Assembly (NCBI GenBank): GCA_002887195.1 | Contig: PJAB01001952.1 | Span: 1 to 11,283 of the forward strand | DNA: 11,283 nucleotides | Direction: 5' to 3' | Source: Chrysochromulina parva | Lineage: Eukaryota > Haptophyta > Prymnesiales > Chrysochromulinaceae | Part shown: positions 1-7,680 of the stretch, piece by piece | Layout of the letters: each line of letters starts with the position of its first letter | Position numbering within the stretch: position 1 is the first letter of the stretch | Position numbers and translations under genes: made by a program | Notes under the pieces: generated by a model | The model's database searches: none | Told to the model about the DNA's origin: nothing | Seen by the model: the letters and a program-made list of their open reading frames with translations, nothing else

Positions 1-10
1 GCATCGGAAG

Positions 11-146
11 AATGCAGCAGCTCAAAGTGGTTGCAAAATGCGTTTGAATGCAACCGATTTGTAGAATGCAGCGCGTCTGAATGCATGCAAAAAACAATGA
101 AATGCATATGAATGCACACGTATGCATACGAATGCACATGAATGCG
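11..146. repeat. Degenerate AATGC/GAATGCA repeat cluster
   Basis: The pentamer AATGC occurs nine times in about 135 bases, mostly as GAATGCA or GAATGCG, with irregular spacing and ATGCAT-like variants between copies. This looks like a decayed simple tandem repeat. In translation it gives Met/His/Asn-rich peptides that should not be read as genes. Confidence 0.75.
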
Positions 147-149
147 TAT

Positions 150-186
150 GGGAAAAAACAACACCACTTTCGGGAAAAAACAACAC
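150..186. repeat. Two direct copies of GGGAAAAAACAACAC
   Basis: The 15-base word GGGAAAAAACAACAC is at 150-164 and again at 172-186, start to start 22 bases. It directly follows the AATGC cluster, so it may be part of the same repeat-prone block. Confidence 0.85.
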
Positions 187-210
187 TCATCCCTTTCTCA
201 GAAAGAGGCA

Positions 211-248
211 CCTCTACAGCGCCTCTACAGCGCCGCCCCTCTACAGCG
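211..248. repeat. Three copies of CCTCTACAGCG
   Basis: CCTCTACAGCG occurs at 211-221, 222-232 and 238-248. The first two copies are perfectly tandem and the third is offset by five bases. This is a short minisatellite-like array with no evident function. Confidence 0.85.
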
Positions 249-799
249 CCTCGCTTACCGCGGACCTCCTGCAGACGGTTACTGCTTCGATGACTGCTGG
301 GCCCTCAGAAAGATGAACATACCCGGAACTGGACGACGCAACGTCTCGATCGTCCCGCTTGCGCGATGTATCAAGAAGTGGATATCCCGTGACGTATCCG
401 GGACGGAGCGTATTGCATAAATTCGACGTGGGCAATGGACGTGGGTAGCTTGTTCAGTTACAAATCTCTCTCGACGTGGGTACCCGCGGGGTGTGCGTCG
501 CTGCGTCCCCACCCGCCACCGCGCGGCGCCTCCTACCGCGCGCCGCGCCGCCGCGCCAGGGGTACCGCGCACTATCCACGACAACTTGTACACATGCGAT
601 CACACGCGATCTTACCCCGCCCCATGCCCAACAGAGCCGAGCACGCCCCGACGAGAGCCCGCACGCATCGCACGGCACACCCTCGGCCTCGCACCACAGA
701 CCACACACGGCCACCTAGCGAGATGACTACAGAGAAGCAAAAAACTGTTGTACTGCTTGTCGGTCGCCTTTGTACTCCTATTGGTCGCCTGTAGAGTGC

Positions 800-1996
800 T
801 CATTTGCGTGTTCCTCCAGCACTTGTCGCCATGCGCAGCGCCGCCGGTTTGATTCCGCTCACCAGGGCTGCCGCCGCACCTGCAGCCGACGGTGGTCGCC
901 ACCGTGGACTCTGAGCGATCTCCTTGCTGATCGTGCTCGTGATGTCGGTGACGACTGCCGTCACCTCCGCATAGTGTGGATGCTGCAACATACGCCGCGA
1001 GGATTGCGGCTGCACAAATTTTTGGTTCACGGCCGCGTAGACCGTTTGCTTGGTCGTTGCGGCATGCTCCTCCTGGGCCGCCCGGAAAGATTGCGCCTGC
1101 TCTGCTTTGAGCTTTCGCATCTCGGCCGCTTCGCGTGCTCTTTGCGATTGCAACGTCTTGCGTGACCCGCGCGCAGACGCTTCGATCGATTTTGACTTCG
1201 CCTTTAGCAGGGCAACCTTATCCTTGAAGTCGGCACTCGCCTTTTTCCGCGCCTCCTCCCAAGTCTTCTCTTCGCTCTTGATCGTCGACACGCTAGACTT
1301 GCGCTTCTCGAAGAAAAAGCGCTTTGCGTCCTCGGTCACCTGGTCTGCCGTTTCCTTCTTCACTTTTTCGACCTGAGCCTTGTTGATCTTGAGGAATTCC
1401 TCGCGCTGCGATTTGGCCGCCTCACTGATCTTCGCATCCTCCGCCTTCACCACCTCGCCAAGTTTCTTCTTCATGCTGAGCAACGCGTCCATCTCCTCCT
1501 TAGTGCGCACTGCGGAATTCATCTGCTTTTTCAACGCGAGCGCGATCTTTTTGTGCGCCTCGCGTTCCTCGTACGCATCACGATTCCAATCAGCCACCTT
1601 CTCACGCACCTGCTTGCCCTGTTCCAAGTTTTTCTGGCGGTGCTCCTCAACCTTTCCTTTAGCAAGCTTCATTTGTTCGATGGACTGAGCCTGTCGCTCC
1701 ATTCCACGCTCGCGATGGGTCTCGTCCCTCTCTTTGCGCTGCTGCGACCCCTCCTGATAATGCTCGCGCACCTCCTCTGCACTCGTCCAGTTGTCCTCAT
1801 GAATCAACCACCGATTGAACTCGGAGAGCGTGACACCCTCCTCATCTCCAGTCTCCGCCTCTGCATTCGCAGCAATCACCTGTGCACTGCCACGAGAGCC
1901 ACCTGCACCTCGGATTGCAGGATGACGAGACTCATCGCCCTGCGCACACAAGTCGGGAACATCGGATCGCTCAGCCAGTTGTGCCGTCGTGATCAT
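800..1996 (-). CDS. Coiled-coil protein of unknown function
   Basis: The frame encodes about 398 residues from the first in-frame ATG (1994-1996, beginning MITTAQLAER) to TGA at 800-802. I do not recognise a named family. Residues about 72-325 are almost entirely charged helix rich in Lys, Glu, Gln and Ala with hydrophobic residues at heptad-like spacing and almost no Pro or Gly, so a long coiled coil is expected. Just before it, around residues 50-70, the segment GVTLSEFNRWLIHED resembles part of an EF-hand-like helix, but no complete calcium-binding loop is visible. The C-terminal 35 residues are Ala/Gly-rich and basic. There is no signal peptide or membrane segment. Such proteins are often cytoskeletal or flagellar, but that is only a guess. 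The start is uncertain: the frame stays open to 2035 without another ATG, and a spliced upstream exon (2070-2261) is possible. Coding is supported by the length and the coherent composition. Confidence 0.75.
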   Translation of the reverse strand: MITTAQLAERSDVPDLCAQGDESRHPAIRGAGGSRGSAQVIAANAEAETGDEEGVTLSEFNRWLIHEDNWTSAEEVREHYQEGSQQRKERDETHRERGMERQAQSIEQMKLAKGKVEEHRQKNLEQGKQVREKVADWNRDAYEEREAHKKIALALKKQMNSAVRTKEEMDALLSMKKKLGEVVKAEDAKISEAAKSQREEFLKINKAQVEKVKKETADQVTEDAKRFFFEKRKSSVSTIKSEEKTWEEARKKASADFKDKVALLKAKSKSIEASARGSRKTLQSQRAREAAEMRKLKAEQAQSFRAAQEEHAATTKQTVYAAVNQKFVQPQSSRRMLQHPHYAEVTAVVTDITSTISKEIAQSPRWRPPSAAGAAAALVSGIKPAALRMATSAGGTRK

Positions 1997-2069
1997 GCTT
2001 GCGTGGCGCGCGTGCGTGCATGGCTGCTCATGCACAGGGCGGAGGGCACTGCGGCGGCACGCTTCTCAC

Positions 2070-2261
2070 CCCGTCCTGTGCGCCATCTTGTGCCGCCGAG
2101 CCGCCGGTGGACTGAGCTCCTGAACCTGCGGCCTTCTTTTCTTGAGCAGGAGGCATGCAGCCTTCCGCCACGCCGATGGTCGACTCCTCCAGCGAATTGG
2201 CGGACCGCCACTCTTCGCCAAAACAGCGTTTCGTTCTGCGCTCTGTGCGCATACCGTACAT
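2070..2261 (-). other. Candidate first exon of the coiled-coil gene
   Basis: On the minus strand an ATG at 2259-2261, preceded in frame by TAA twelve bases upstream, opens 64 codons beginning MYGMRTERRT. At 2069 the sequence reads GTGAGA, a good splice donor, at a codon boundary. An acceptor CAG ends at 1940 after a fairly pyrimidine-rich stretch, also at a codon boundary of the coiled-coil frame. Removing 1940-2069 (130 bases) would join GAQDG to GDESRHP in frame and replace the unspliced N-terminus. Both models are open; transcript data would decide. Confidence 0.35.
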
Positions 2262-2921
2262 CCGTGCTGCTTAATCAGCTGATTACGAGCCGTGTAAGCG
2301 CAAGGCCGGGTGCCCTAGTTTCCAAGTTTGAATCAATCACCGGTCCCTCCGCCTGACCCTGAGGACTGTCCGACAGCATCACACTTACATCACTCTAAAA
2401 CCGTGTCGTCTGTAACTCCGCGGAATCGGCGGTTCGCGTTCGGTGCGGCAGGATCGAGCGACAGGACAGGGGGCGAGGGGCCCACCGCGCACCGGCGGGC
2501 ACGGCCCACTCGCCAAATTGTGCAGAGACTCTGTGGGCGGCCGCTTGCCGATCCGGCATCCGCGAACCCGCCCCCCCGGCAGTGCACCGGAAACCCCCGC
2601 CATAGTGCGTCCGCATCGCCATCGGCACACATCGGACAACACGTTACGCACGGCACACTGTGCCAGGCCAGGCCACGCGTTTGCGCTTCCGCCTCAACCG
2701 CCGCGGGACCACCGACCCCAGCCATGGGAGACACACTGGCACCGAACAGACGCTCTTCAGTTCGACGAGTATCAGCCGTGCCCGCTTTGCGCATTATGAT
2801 CGATGCGCACCAACCGAGTTTGTGCCAAGGTATGTGCGCCCCAGCCACCAGGCTGGCGACGTATCGGGAAGTGTTAAGCCGCCTCCCCTTGATCACAGCC
2901 ATTGCCACGACGAAACGACGA
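2262..2921. other. Intergenic region between coiled-coil and F-box genes
   Basis: No protein-like frame stands out; overlapping frames on both strands are Arg/Pro/Ala-rich shadows of GC-rich DNA. By position it should hold the 3' untranslated region of the F-box gene (stop at 2922-2924) and the promoter of the coiled-coil gene. The only notable motif I see is the palindrome at 2272-2285, listed separately. Confidence 0.55.
2272..2285. promoter_or_regulatory. Perfect 14-base palindrome TAATCAGCTGATTA
   Basis: TAATCAGCTGATTA is its own reverse complement and has CAGCTG, an E-box-type hexamer, at its centre. It lies 11 bases upstream of the possible upstream ATG (2259-2261) of the minus-strand coiled-coil gene, in a locally AT-richer patch. 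A dimeric transcription factor site is a reasonable reading, but no factor is known from the sequence. Confidence 0.4.
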
Positions 2922-4718
2922 TCAAAGCATGCCACCCGCTGGGTCCCACCCATCGAAGCCGCCGCCGCCTCCCGGCATGGTTGGGAAGAAGCCACCCCGC
3001 CCGCCGCCTCGCCCGCGCCCACGCCCTTTGCCGCCCATACCACCGCCCAGACCGCCGCCCATGCCACTCATGCCATCTGGATCGAGGAGGGGCGAGATCA
3101 GATCGTGCCGCGCGCCGGGCGGCACGGCGCCCGGAGGAAGGAATCCCCCGGGGCCGGCGGGTAGATCGCCACCGCCAAATGGCAGACCGCCACCGCCGTA
3201 TGGCCCGCCGCGGCCGCCAAAGGGGTTTGGACCGAAGGGCGGTGGCAGCCCTCCGCCCGGGATGCGATCAAAGTCGCCACCGAGGATGCCAGGGACCATG
3301 CCACCGCCGTATGGCATTCCACCAAGGTACATGCCGTCACCGCCGCCTGGCCATGGCCCCATCGGCATGCCGCCAGGCGGGAAGCGTGCTGCTGCCGCAG
3401 CCTCGCGTGCTGCACGTTGGGAGCGCTCTGCCTCTCGTGCAGCGCGCAATTCCTCCTGGTGGCGGCGGCGAAAAGCAGCGGCGGCGCTTGCAGCGGTGGG
3501 CGCGGCAGCGGCAGCGGAGCCGGCGGCCGCGTGCGCGTCGCGCGCCCAGGGTGGTGGATCGCCAAAGCGCGCCTCGTAGAGCCGGTGCCAGAGGAGGTCG
3601 TCGAGAGCGAGGCGGCGCAGCTCGGCGCATGTGCCACTCGCCTGCACCAGGTGCCGAAAGTCCGCCACGTGCACGAGGATAGCGAACTTGAGCTCCGGGC
3701 ACAGGTCGAGCAGTCGCGGGCCCGGTGACACGCCGCCCACGCGCGAGCCGCTGGCCGCCGCTGCCGCGGTCCCGATGCGATCCAAGAGGGGCTGCACGAG
3801 CGTGGTGGATGCGGTGTGCACCAGTCGCGGGAGCTTGAGGAGTGTGAGACCCCCAGACTCGCCCCCACGGCTGAGCGCGTGGTCGGACGCCCTCACCTCC
3901 CAGTGAATCAGCGTCGCCGTGCCGCCTGCAGTGGCGGCGGGCGGAAGAAGCGTCATGGCGTGGACCAGGAGCGATGTGCCCATCGGGACCGCCTTGAGGT
4001 CGAGGACTGCGCCGTCCGCCTCCGTCGAAGCGCCGGCCGCGCGTGCGTGAGCATACCGAAGCGAGTAGAGAGCGGGCGCGGTGACGCGCCATGTGGGCGG
4101 TAGCGCCGCGCCGCCAGGCTTGCCGCGTGCTGCAGTGTCGCTACCGCCGGCAGGCAGCAGGACGAAGCCACACTGGTGCAACAGCACGTGCAGTGCCACG
4201 ACGATGGGCTCATGAGGTCCGTCAGCTCCGCTCGCGGCCAGCAGTGACGCTATCGCATCGACAAGGCCCTGCGGCACGAGCGTCGTAGGTGGCCGCGGCG
4301 GGGTCGAGGTGACGAGAGAGTGGGCACGCGCATCGTGCATCGTAGAAGACTCCGAACCCGATGGCTCATCGCCAGCTGCCTGAGTTGGGTTGATGGGGTG
4401 ATGTGTGGCTGGAACTTGGGTCTGAGTCGGCGTGAAGCCATCGTCTGCAGCCGCTGGCGGCGCTGCCGCGATGGTGCGATCCATCAGGTATACGAGGTCG
4501 CCATGTGCTAATCCCAGCTGTGCGAGTGAGATGCCAGGAGCGGCGCGGGGAATGGCATTCTCTCTGTTCAGCGATAGTTCGCAGGACTCGGTCGATGCGC
4601 CAGCTTCGGCCGCAGCCATGGAGAGGAGCTCGGAGTAGGTGAGTGTGCTCGCGACGCGCAGCTTGAGTGTGCTGCCGCTCGGGATGCGTACTCGAAGGAG
4701 CATGAGTGTGCTCGCCAT
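2922..4718 (-). CDS. FBXO7: FBXO7-type F-box protein (Ubl, FP/PI31-like, F-box)
   Basis: This is probably the substrate receptor of an SCF (Skp1-Cullin1-F-box) ubiquitin ligase, also tied to proteasome biology. From ATG 4716-4718 it has 598 residues; human FBXO7 has about 520. Domains in order: an N-terminal ubiquitin-like domain (about 6-80, beginning MLLRVRIPSG and ending HGDLVYLM); a low-complexity linker; an FP domain as in PI31 (about 148-300, with VVALHVLLHQCGF and ALYSLRYAH); an F-box (about 335-382, LCPELKFAILVHV through DDLLWHRLYEARF) followed by FRRRHQEEL; and a Gly/Pro-rich tail. The tail has PGILGGDFDRIPGG, matching the FBXO7 'PPGIIGGEYD' region, and LPPGAVPPGAR, as in PI31. It ends with an RGG-like stretch and GFDGWDPAGGML. 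The frame also opens upstream of 4718, but only with non-ATG codons; ATG at 4701-4703 would place the Ubl right at the N-terminus. The single frame shows no intron. It is divergent from the PPR gene. Confidence 0.9.
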   Translation of the reverse strand: MASTLMLLRVRIPSGSTLKLRVASTLTYSELLSMAAAEAGASTESCELSLNRENAIPRAAPGISLAQLGLAHGDLVYLMDRTIAAAPPAAADDGFTPTQTQVPATHHPINPTQAAGDEPSGSESSTMHDARAHSLVTSTPPRPPTTLVPQGLVDAIASLLAASGADGPHEPIVVALHVLLHQCGFVLLPAGGSDTAARGKPGGAALPPTWRVTAPALYSLRYAHARAAGASTEADGAVLDLKAVPMGTSLLVHAMTLLPPAATAGGTATLIHWEVRASDHALSRGGESGGLTLLKLPRLVHTASTTLVQPLLDRIGTAAAAASGSRVGGVSPGPRLLDLCPELKFAILVHVADFRHLVQASGTCAELRRLALDDLLWHRLYEARFGDPPPWARDAHAAAGSAAAAAPTAASAAAAFRRRHQEELRAAREAERSQRAAREAAAAARFPPGGMPMGPWPGGGDGMYLGGMPYGGGMVPGILGGDFDRIPGGGLPPPFGPNPFGGRGGPYGGGGLPFGGGDLPAGPGGFLPPGAVPPGARHDLISPLLDPDGMSGMGGGLGGGMGGKGRGRGRGGGRGGFFPTMPGGGGGFDGWDPAGGML

Positions 4719-4880
4719 CTGAGGCCCTTTCGTGAAAAAGTCCTCAAACAAAAGCGCGCATCACGTGAATACGAAGCCGGACACTTAAAACCTCTCGACT
4801 GAAGTAGGATTGATCAAACACATCACGTGGTTTTCATACATGTAGTATCATGTAGTGAATGCCTAGCCACGCCGATAGAA
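4719..4880. promoter_or_regulatory. Divergent promoter region of the F-box and PPR genes
   Basis: Only 162 bases separate the two start codons, so both promoters must overlap here. The segment is AT-richer than its flanks. It contains CACGTG (G-box/E-box core) at 4762-4767, within the palindrome TCACGTGA, and again at 4824-4829; both copies are preceded by AT (ATCACGTG). A third palindrome, TTGATCAA, is at 4810-4817. CACGTG is the classic site of bHLH and bZIP factors in eukaryotes; which factor would bind here is unknown. No convincing TATA box was seen. Confidence 0.5.
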
Positions 4881-6371
4881 ATGAGAGCGAACCTGCCCTT
4901 CCTGCTCCTTTCCGCTCAGGGATTCCACCCATCAAGTGGTCTCTCAGCGACACCGCTTGCAGCGGAGATGGCCGCTTGCAACCGACGTGGTGAGTACCGC
5001 AAGGCACTCGAAATGTTTCGGGGGTGGGAGGAGGCCGCTGCCGCATCATCGCGGCATCAGCCAAGGGTGTATGTCGAAGCGATGACGGCGCACAGTCGCC
5101 TTGGCGCTGGCGAGCGCACCCTGGCTGTCTTCCAGCAGATGCAGGCTGCTGGGTGCACGCCCAACGTTCTGGCGTACACGATCGCCATGCGTGCTTGCGC
5201 GACGAGCAAGCTGTGGCCAATCGCTCTCTCACTGTACGCCGACATGCGTGAGGCAGACGGCATCGATCCCGACACGGTCGCTTGCAACGCGGTGCTCGTT
5301 GCGTGCGAGCGTGGCGGCCAGCTTGAGGAGGCTGAGCTGCTGCTCCGCGACATGCAGCAGAACGGTCCGCCGCCGGACGTCGTCTCGTACAACACGGCGA
5401 TCGCCACCGCCAGCCGCGTGGGCGCGTGGCAGCGCGCGCTCGCGCTCCTCGATGAGATGGTCGCAGCTGACGTGTCCCCCGACGTCGTCTCCTTCGCCAC
5501 AACCATCTCTGCTTGCGAGCGCGGCGGCGCCTCATCGAACGCGCTCGCGACGCTGCAGCGCATGAACGCTGCCGGAGTACTCCCGAACACGATCGCGTAT
5601 AACTCCGCCATCCGCGCGTGCGCCACCCCCGAGCTGTGGCCGGTGGCGTTGTCGCTTCTCGAAGACATGCGGCAGGACGAGGAGCCACGGACGATCGTCA
5701 CGTACAACGCGGCGCTCGTAGCCTGCGAACGTGGGGGGGCGTGGGAGGAAGTGAGCCACCTGCTGGAGGAGCTGCGCGCAGAGGGGCTCACACCCGACGC
5801 CATCACCTACCACACCGCCATAGCATGCACCCGCGATGTGGGCAGCCGGCCGGCGGCGCGGCTGGCGGTGCACCTTGTACGCAGCATGCTCGCCGACGGT
5901 CTCGCCCCCAGCCTCATCGGGCTCACGGGCGCGATGCGCGCATGCAACGCTGCCCGCAAATGGCGTGCCGCCCTCACGTTGTTCGCGCTGCTCGAGCAGA
6001 GAGGCCTGAGCGCCGACGCCGTCGCAATTCGCCAGGGGCTCATTGCCGCTGCGGGCGCCGCTGACTGGCAAGCGGCTCTCCATATGATCGAGGCCCGTGA
6101 TGCGCTCGAGACGACGCCAAGCGTGTTCGCCGCCTCAGAGCGCGATAACTCACGGACGGCGCGAGCGTCCAGAGGGCAGGCGGCGCCAGGAGGAGGTGCA
6201 GGAGGCATGCGTGAGCCGCCGACGCGCAGCTCCGACTATGCCCTAGCCGCAAGGGCTTGTCGCGCTGCCGGGCAAGCGGCACACGCCGCGCGGCTCGACG
6301 GCCTGGCGAAGCAGGGCGACGACAAGAGGCCACAGGCTCGTGTACAGTACGGGGATTCGGTTCCGCGTTAA
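4881..6371 (+). CDS. Pentatricopeptide repeat (PPR) protein
   Basis: PPR proteins bind single-stranded RNA, usually in mitochondria or plastids, for editing, splicing, stability or translation. From ATG 4881 there are 496 residues. The frame opens earlier (4827), but only with GTG; ATG at 4968 is an alternative. Residues about 27-380 form roughly ten repeats of 35 residues with typical features such as PDVVSYNTAI, ALALLDEM and ACERGG. The best repeats are at about 96-131, 132-166, 167-201, 202-236, 237-270 and 271-305. Several (such as 132-166, 167-201 and 271-305) have Asn at position 5 and Asp at the last position, which in the PPR code favours U; this is inference from the land-plant code. 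After about 380 the repeats decay, and the last 90 residues are low complexity. I see no E, DYW or SMR domain. The first 30 residues could be an organelle-targeting sequence but are not a clear case. The stop is 20 bases from that of the convergent transporter gene. Confidence 0.9.
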   Translation: MRANLPFLLLSAQGFHPSSGLSATPLAAEMAACNRRGEYRKALEMFRGWEEAAAASSRHQPRVYVEAMTAHSRLGAGERTLAVFQQMQAAGCTPNVLAYTIAMRACATSKLWPIALSLYADMREADGIDPDTVACNAVLVACERGGQLEEAELLLRDMQQNGPPPDVVSYNTAIATASRVGAWQRALALLDEMVAADVSPDVVSFATTISACERGGASSNALATLQRMNAAGVLPNTIAYNSAIRACATPELWPVALSLLEDMRQDEEPRTIVTYNAALVACERGGAWEEVSHLLEELRAEGLTPDAITYHTAIACTRDVGSRPAARLAVHLVRSMLADGLAPSLIGLTGAMRACNAARKWRAALTLFALLEQRGLSADAVAIRQGLIAAAGAADWQAALHMIEARDALETTPSVFAASERDNSRTARASRGQAAPGGGAGGMREPPTRSSDYALAARACRAAGQAAHAARLDGLAKQGDDKRPQARVQYGDSVPR

Positions 6372-6391
6372 CGTCCCCGAGCGATAGAAGT

Positions 6392-7588
6392 TTAAGATAG
6401 AATCAGGGATACAGCAGATACAGCAGATACAGCAGAAACAGTAATAACCCCCAAACAGTATGCAGCTGTATACAACCCTTCTCTGTGCTGCTGCTGCAGC
6501 GCGAGCAGCGTGAGGTAGTCGTCGGGGCGCGCGTACAGCCAGATCGAGGCGGCCACGGTCAGCACGCCCGCCCAGAAAAGGGCCGTCGGATGGAAGTCAA
6601 AGATGAGCATGCTCAGCCCACACGTCATGAGGAGCGCGAGCACGGCGGCGAACGTTTTGAGCACGTTCCCCGCGTGCTTGATCACGATGGCCGTGAGCAG
6701 CGCGCCTGTGACCTGGATGGCGACCACGATCCACGTACTCGGGCGGAAGCCTTGCAGCAAGCCGTAGCGTAGCACCTTGTCGAGGTCTAACTGCACGATC
6801 GCCAAGAGCTGCAGCGGGATGGCAAAGAGGCCGAGCTGCACGTTGCGCATCCAGAGCGAGATGCCACCAGAGGTGAACATTTTCTCGAGGTACACGCCCG
6901 CGAAGCCCGAGAGCGTCGCTGCCACGAGTGCTGCGCAGACGCCAAGAAACGGGTTCGCTTTCGCGGCGGCGGAGGACTTGGCGTCCTCGCTCTGCACCAA
7001 GACGACCCCGGCGGTGAGAAGAATGAAGGAGAGCCACTGCGGACCGCGGAACGACTTGCCGAGCAGGAGGATCGTGAAACAGGCGGTCGAGATCGTCTTC
7101 AGCTGAAAGAGAACCTGCGCCGCCGTGGCGGAGAGGTTGGAGATGGCGACGAAGATGAGGTTATTCTGAAGCGCGTAGCATGCCGCTGGGACGCCGAGCC
7201 GGAGCGTCTCTGAACGGGCTTCCCAGACATGCCGACGCAGCTCGGATGCCATCCCATTGACCGAGCCTGTGCCAAAGAGGATCAGGCCGAGGCAGATGGC
7301 CATCTTGAGAAGCTCTACGATCAGAACGACCACGGAAGGTAGATACAGATGCCCACGATGATTACCGGCGCGCGTGTAGCGCGTCACCACGAAAAGGCTG
7401 CTGTTCTGCATGACGAGCAGCACGAGACTGCCCCATTTGAGCACCTGGACACTGGCGTTGGCGGTGGACGATGGCGCTCGAGGGTCAAGGCCACTCTGCT
7501 CGAATTCAGTCAAGGGCGAGACCTCGCTGGTTGGTTCTCCGTCGCTGACGGCCTCCTTCGCTTGCGTCGGGGGCGGTGTGGGCATCAT
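6392..7588 (-). CDS. Nucleotide-sugar transporter, SLC35A family
   Basis: It is expected to exchange a nucleotide sugar (UDP-galactose, UDP-GlcNAc or CMP-sialic-acid type) for the nucleoside monophosphate across the Golgi or ER membrane, supplying glycosylation. The protein has 398 residues from ATG 7586-7588 with about ten hydrophobic segments between residues 48 and 353. Family hallmarks in order: TRYTRAGNHRGHLYLPS followed by VVVLIVELLKM (about 69-96); LRLGVPAACYALQNNLIFVAI (about 129-149, broken here by no gap); FQLKTISTACFT; GFAGVYLEKMF with LWMRNVQLGLF (about 228-255); and VIKHAGNVLKTFA (about 302-314). These match the SLC35A2 pattern closely, including the conserved lysines. The substrate cannot be told from sequence alone. 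The first 47 residues are a hydrophilic cytosolic extension. The last 40 residues are odd: beyond the final helix the chain runs into a VSA repeat encoded by a nine-base tandem repeat. It is divergent from the next gene, with 92 bases between starts. Confidence 0.93.
   Translation of the reverse strand: MMPTPPPTQAKEAVSDGEPTSEVSPLTEFEQSGLDPRAPSSTANASVQVLKWGSLVLLVMQNSSLFVVTRYTRAGNHRGHLYLPSVVVLIVELLKMAICLGLILFGTGSVNGMASELRRHVWEARSETLRLGVPAACYALQNNLIFVAISNLSATAAQVLFQLKTISTACFTILLLGKSFRGPQWLSFILLTAGVVLVQSEDAKSSAAAKANPFLGVCAALVAATLSGFAGVYLEKMFTSGGISLWMRNVQLGLFAIPLQLLAIVQLDLDKVLRYGLLQGFRPSTWIVVAIQVTGALLTAIVIKHAGNVLKTFAAVLALLMTCGLSMLIFDFHPTALFWAGVLTVAASIWLYARPDDYLTLLALQQQHREGLYTAAYCLGVITVSAVSAVSAVSLILS
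6408..6434. repeat. Nine-base tandem repeat GATACAGCA x3
   Basis: GATACAGCA is repeated at 6408-6416, 6417-6425 and 6426-6434, with a fourth degenerate copy (GAAACAGTA) following. It lies inside the last codons of the transporter gene and encodes the VSAVSAVSAVS tail on the minus strand. Confidence 0.9.
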
Positions 7589-7680
7589 ACCTGGGCGAAA
7601 AAGGTCAGCTCATCGGCCTTTCTCTGTATCTCCCGCGCCTTCTGGGAGGGTCAGAACTGCGGGGAGCTGCTCGCGGCCCG
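7589..7680. promoter_or_regulatory. Divergent spacer between transporter and orphan gene
   Basis: Ninety-two bases separate the ATG of the minus-strand transporter from the best plus-strand ATG (7681). The stretch includes a pyrimidine-rich run (about 7615-7645). The plus-strand frame of the orphan gene is open across it, so its real start could be earlier only if a non-ATG codon is used. No clear box was identified; the role as a shared promoter is inferred from geometry. Confidence 0.4.

Larger units (their letters stand above)
1..799. other. Intergenic region, no gene supported
   Basis: No open frame here looks like a protein: the candidates are short, overlap on both strands and are rich in Arg, Pro, His and Thr, as expected from translated GC-rich or CA-rich non-coding DNA. 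The left 250 bases are built from short repeats, listed separately. Positions about 560-720 are strongly C/A-biased on the plus strand with few G runs. The region should include the 3' untranslated part of the minus-strand coiled-coil gene, whose stop is at 800-802. I see no tRNA, rRNA or clear promoter. A small lineage-specific exon cannot be excluded. Confidence 0.6.

Noticed and set aside
142..794. Plus- and minus-strand frames of 60-119 codons in the left flank
   Set aside because: Built from repeats or CA-rich sequence, overlapping each other, with no recognisable motif.
2390..3682. Long Arg/Pro/Ala-rich frames on both strands over the F-box gene's 3' half and its downstream flank
   Set aside because: They are shadows of GC-rich DNA: low complexity, no domain pattern, and in part antisense to the well-supported F-box reading.
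4834..6208. Minus-strand frames opposite the PPR gene
   Set aside because: They mirror the regular PPR codon pattern and have no domain of their own.
7410..7680. Upstream extension of the second frame of the orphan gene to an ATG at 7410
   Set aside because: The first 180 bases are antisense to the transporter N-terminus and the predicted residues are low complexity; the ATG at 7681 in the other frame gives a more protein-like start.
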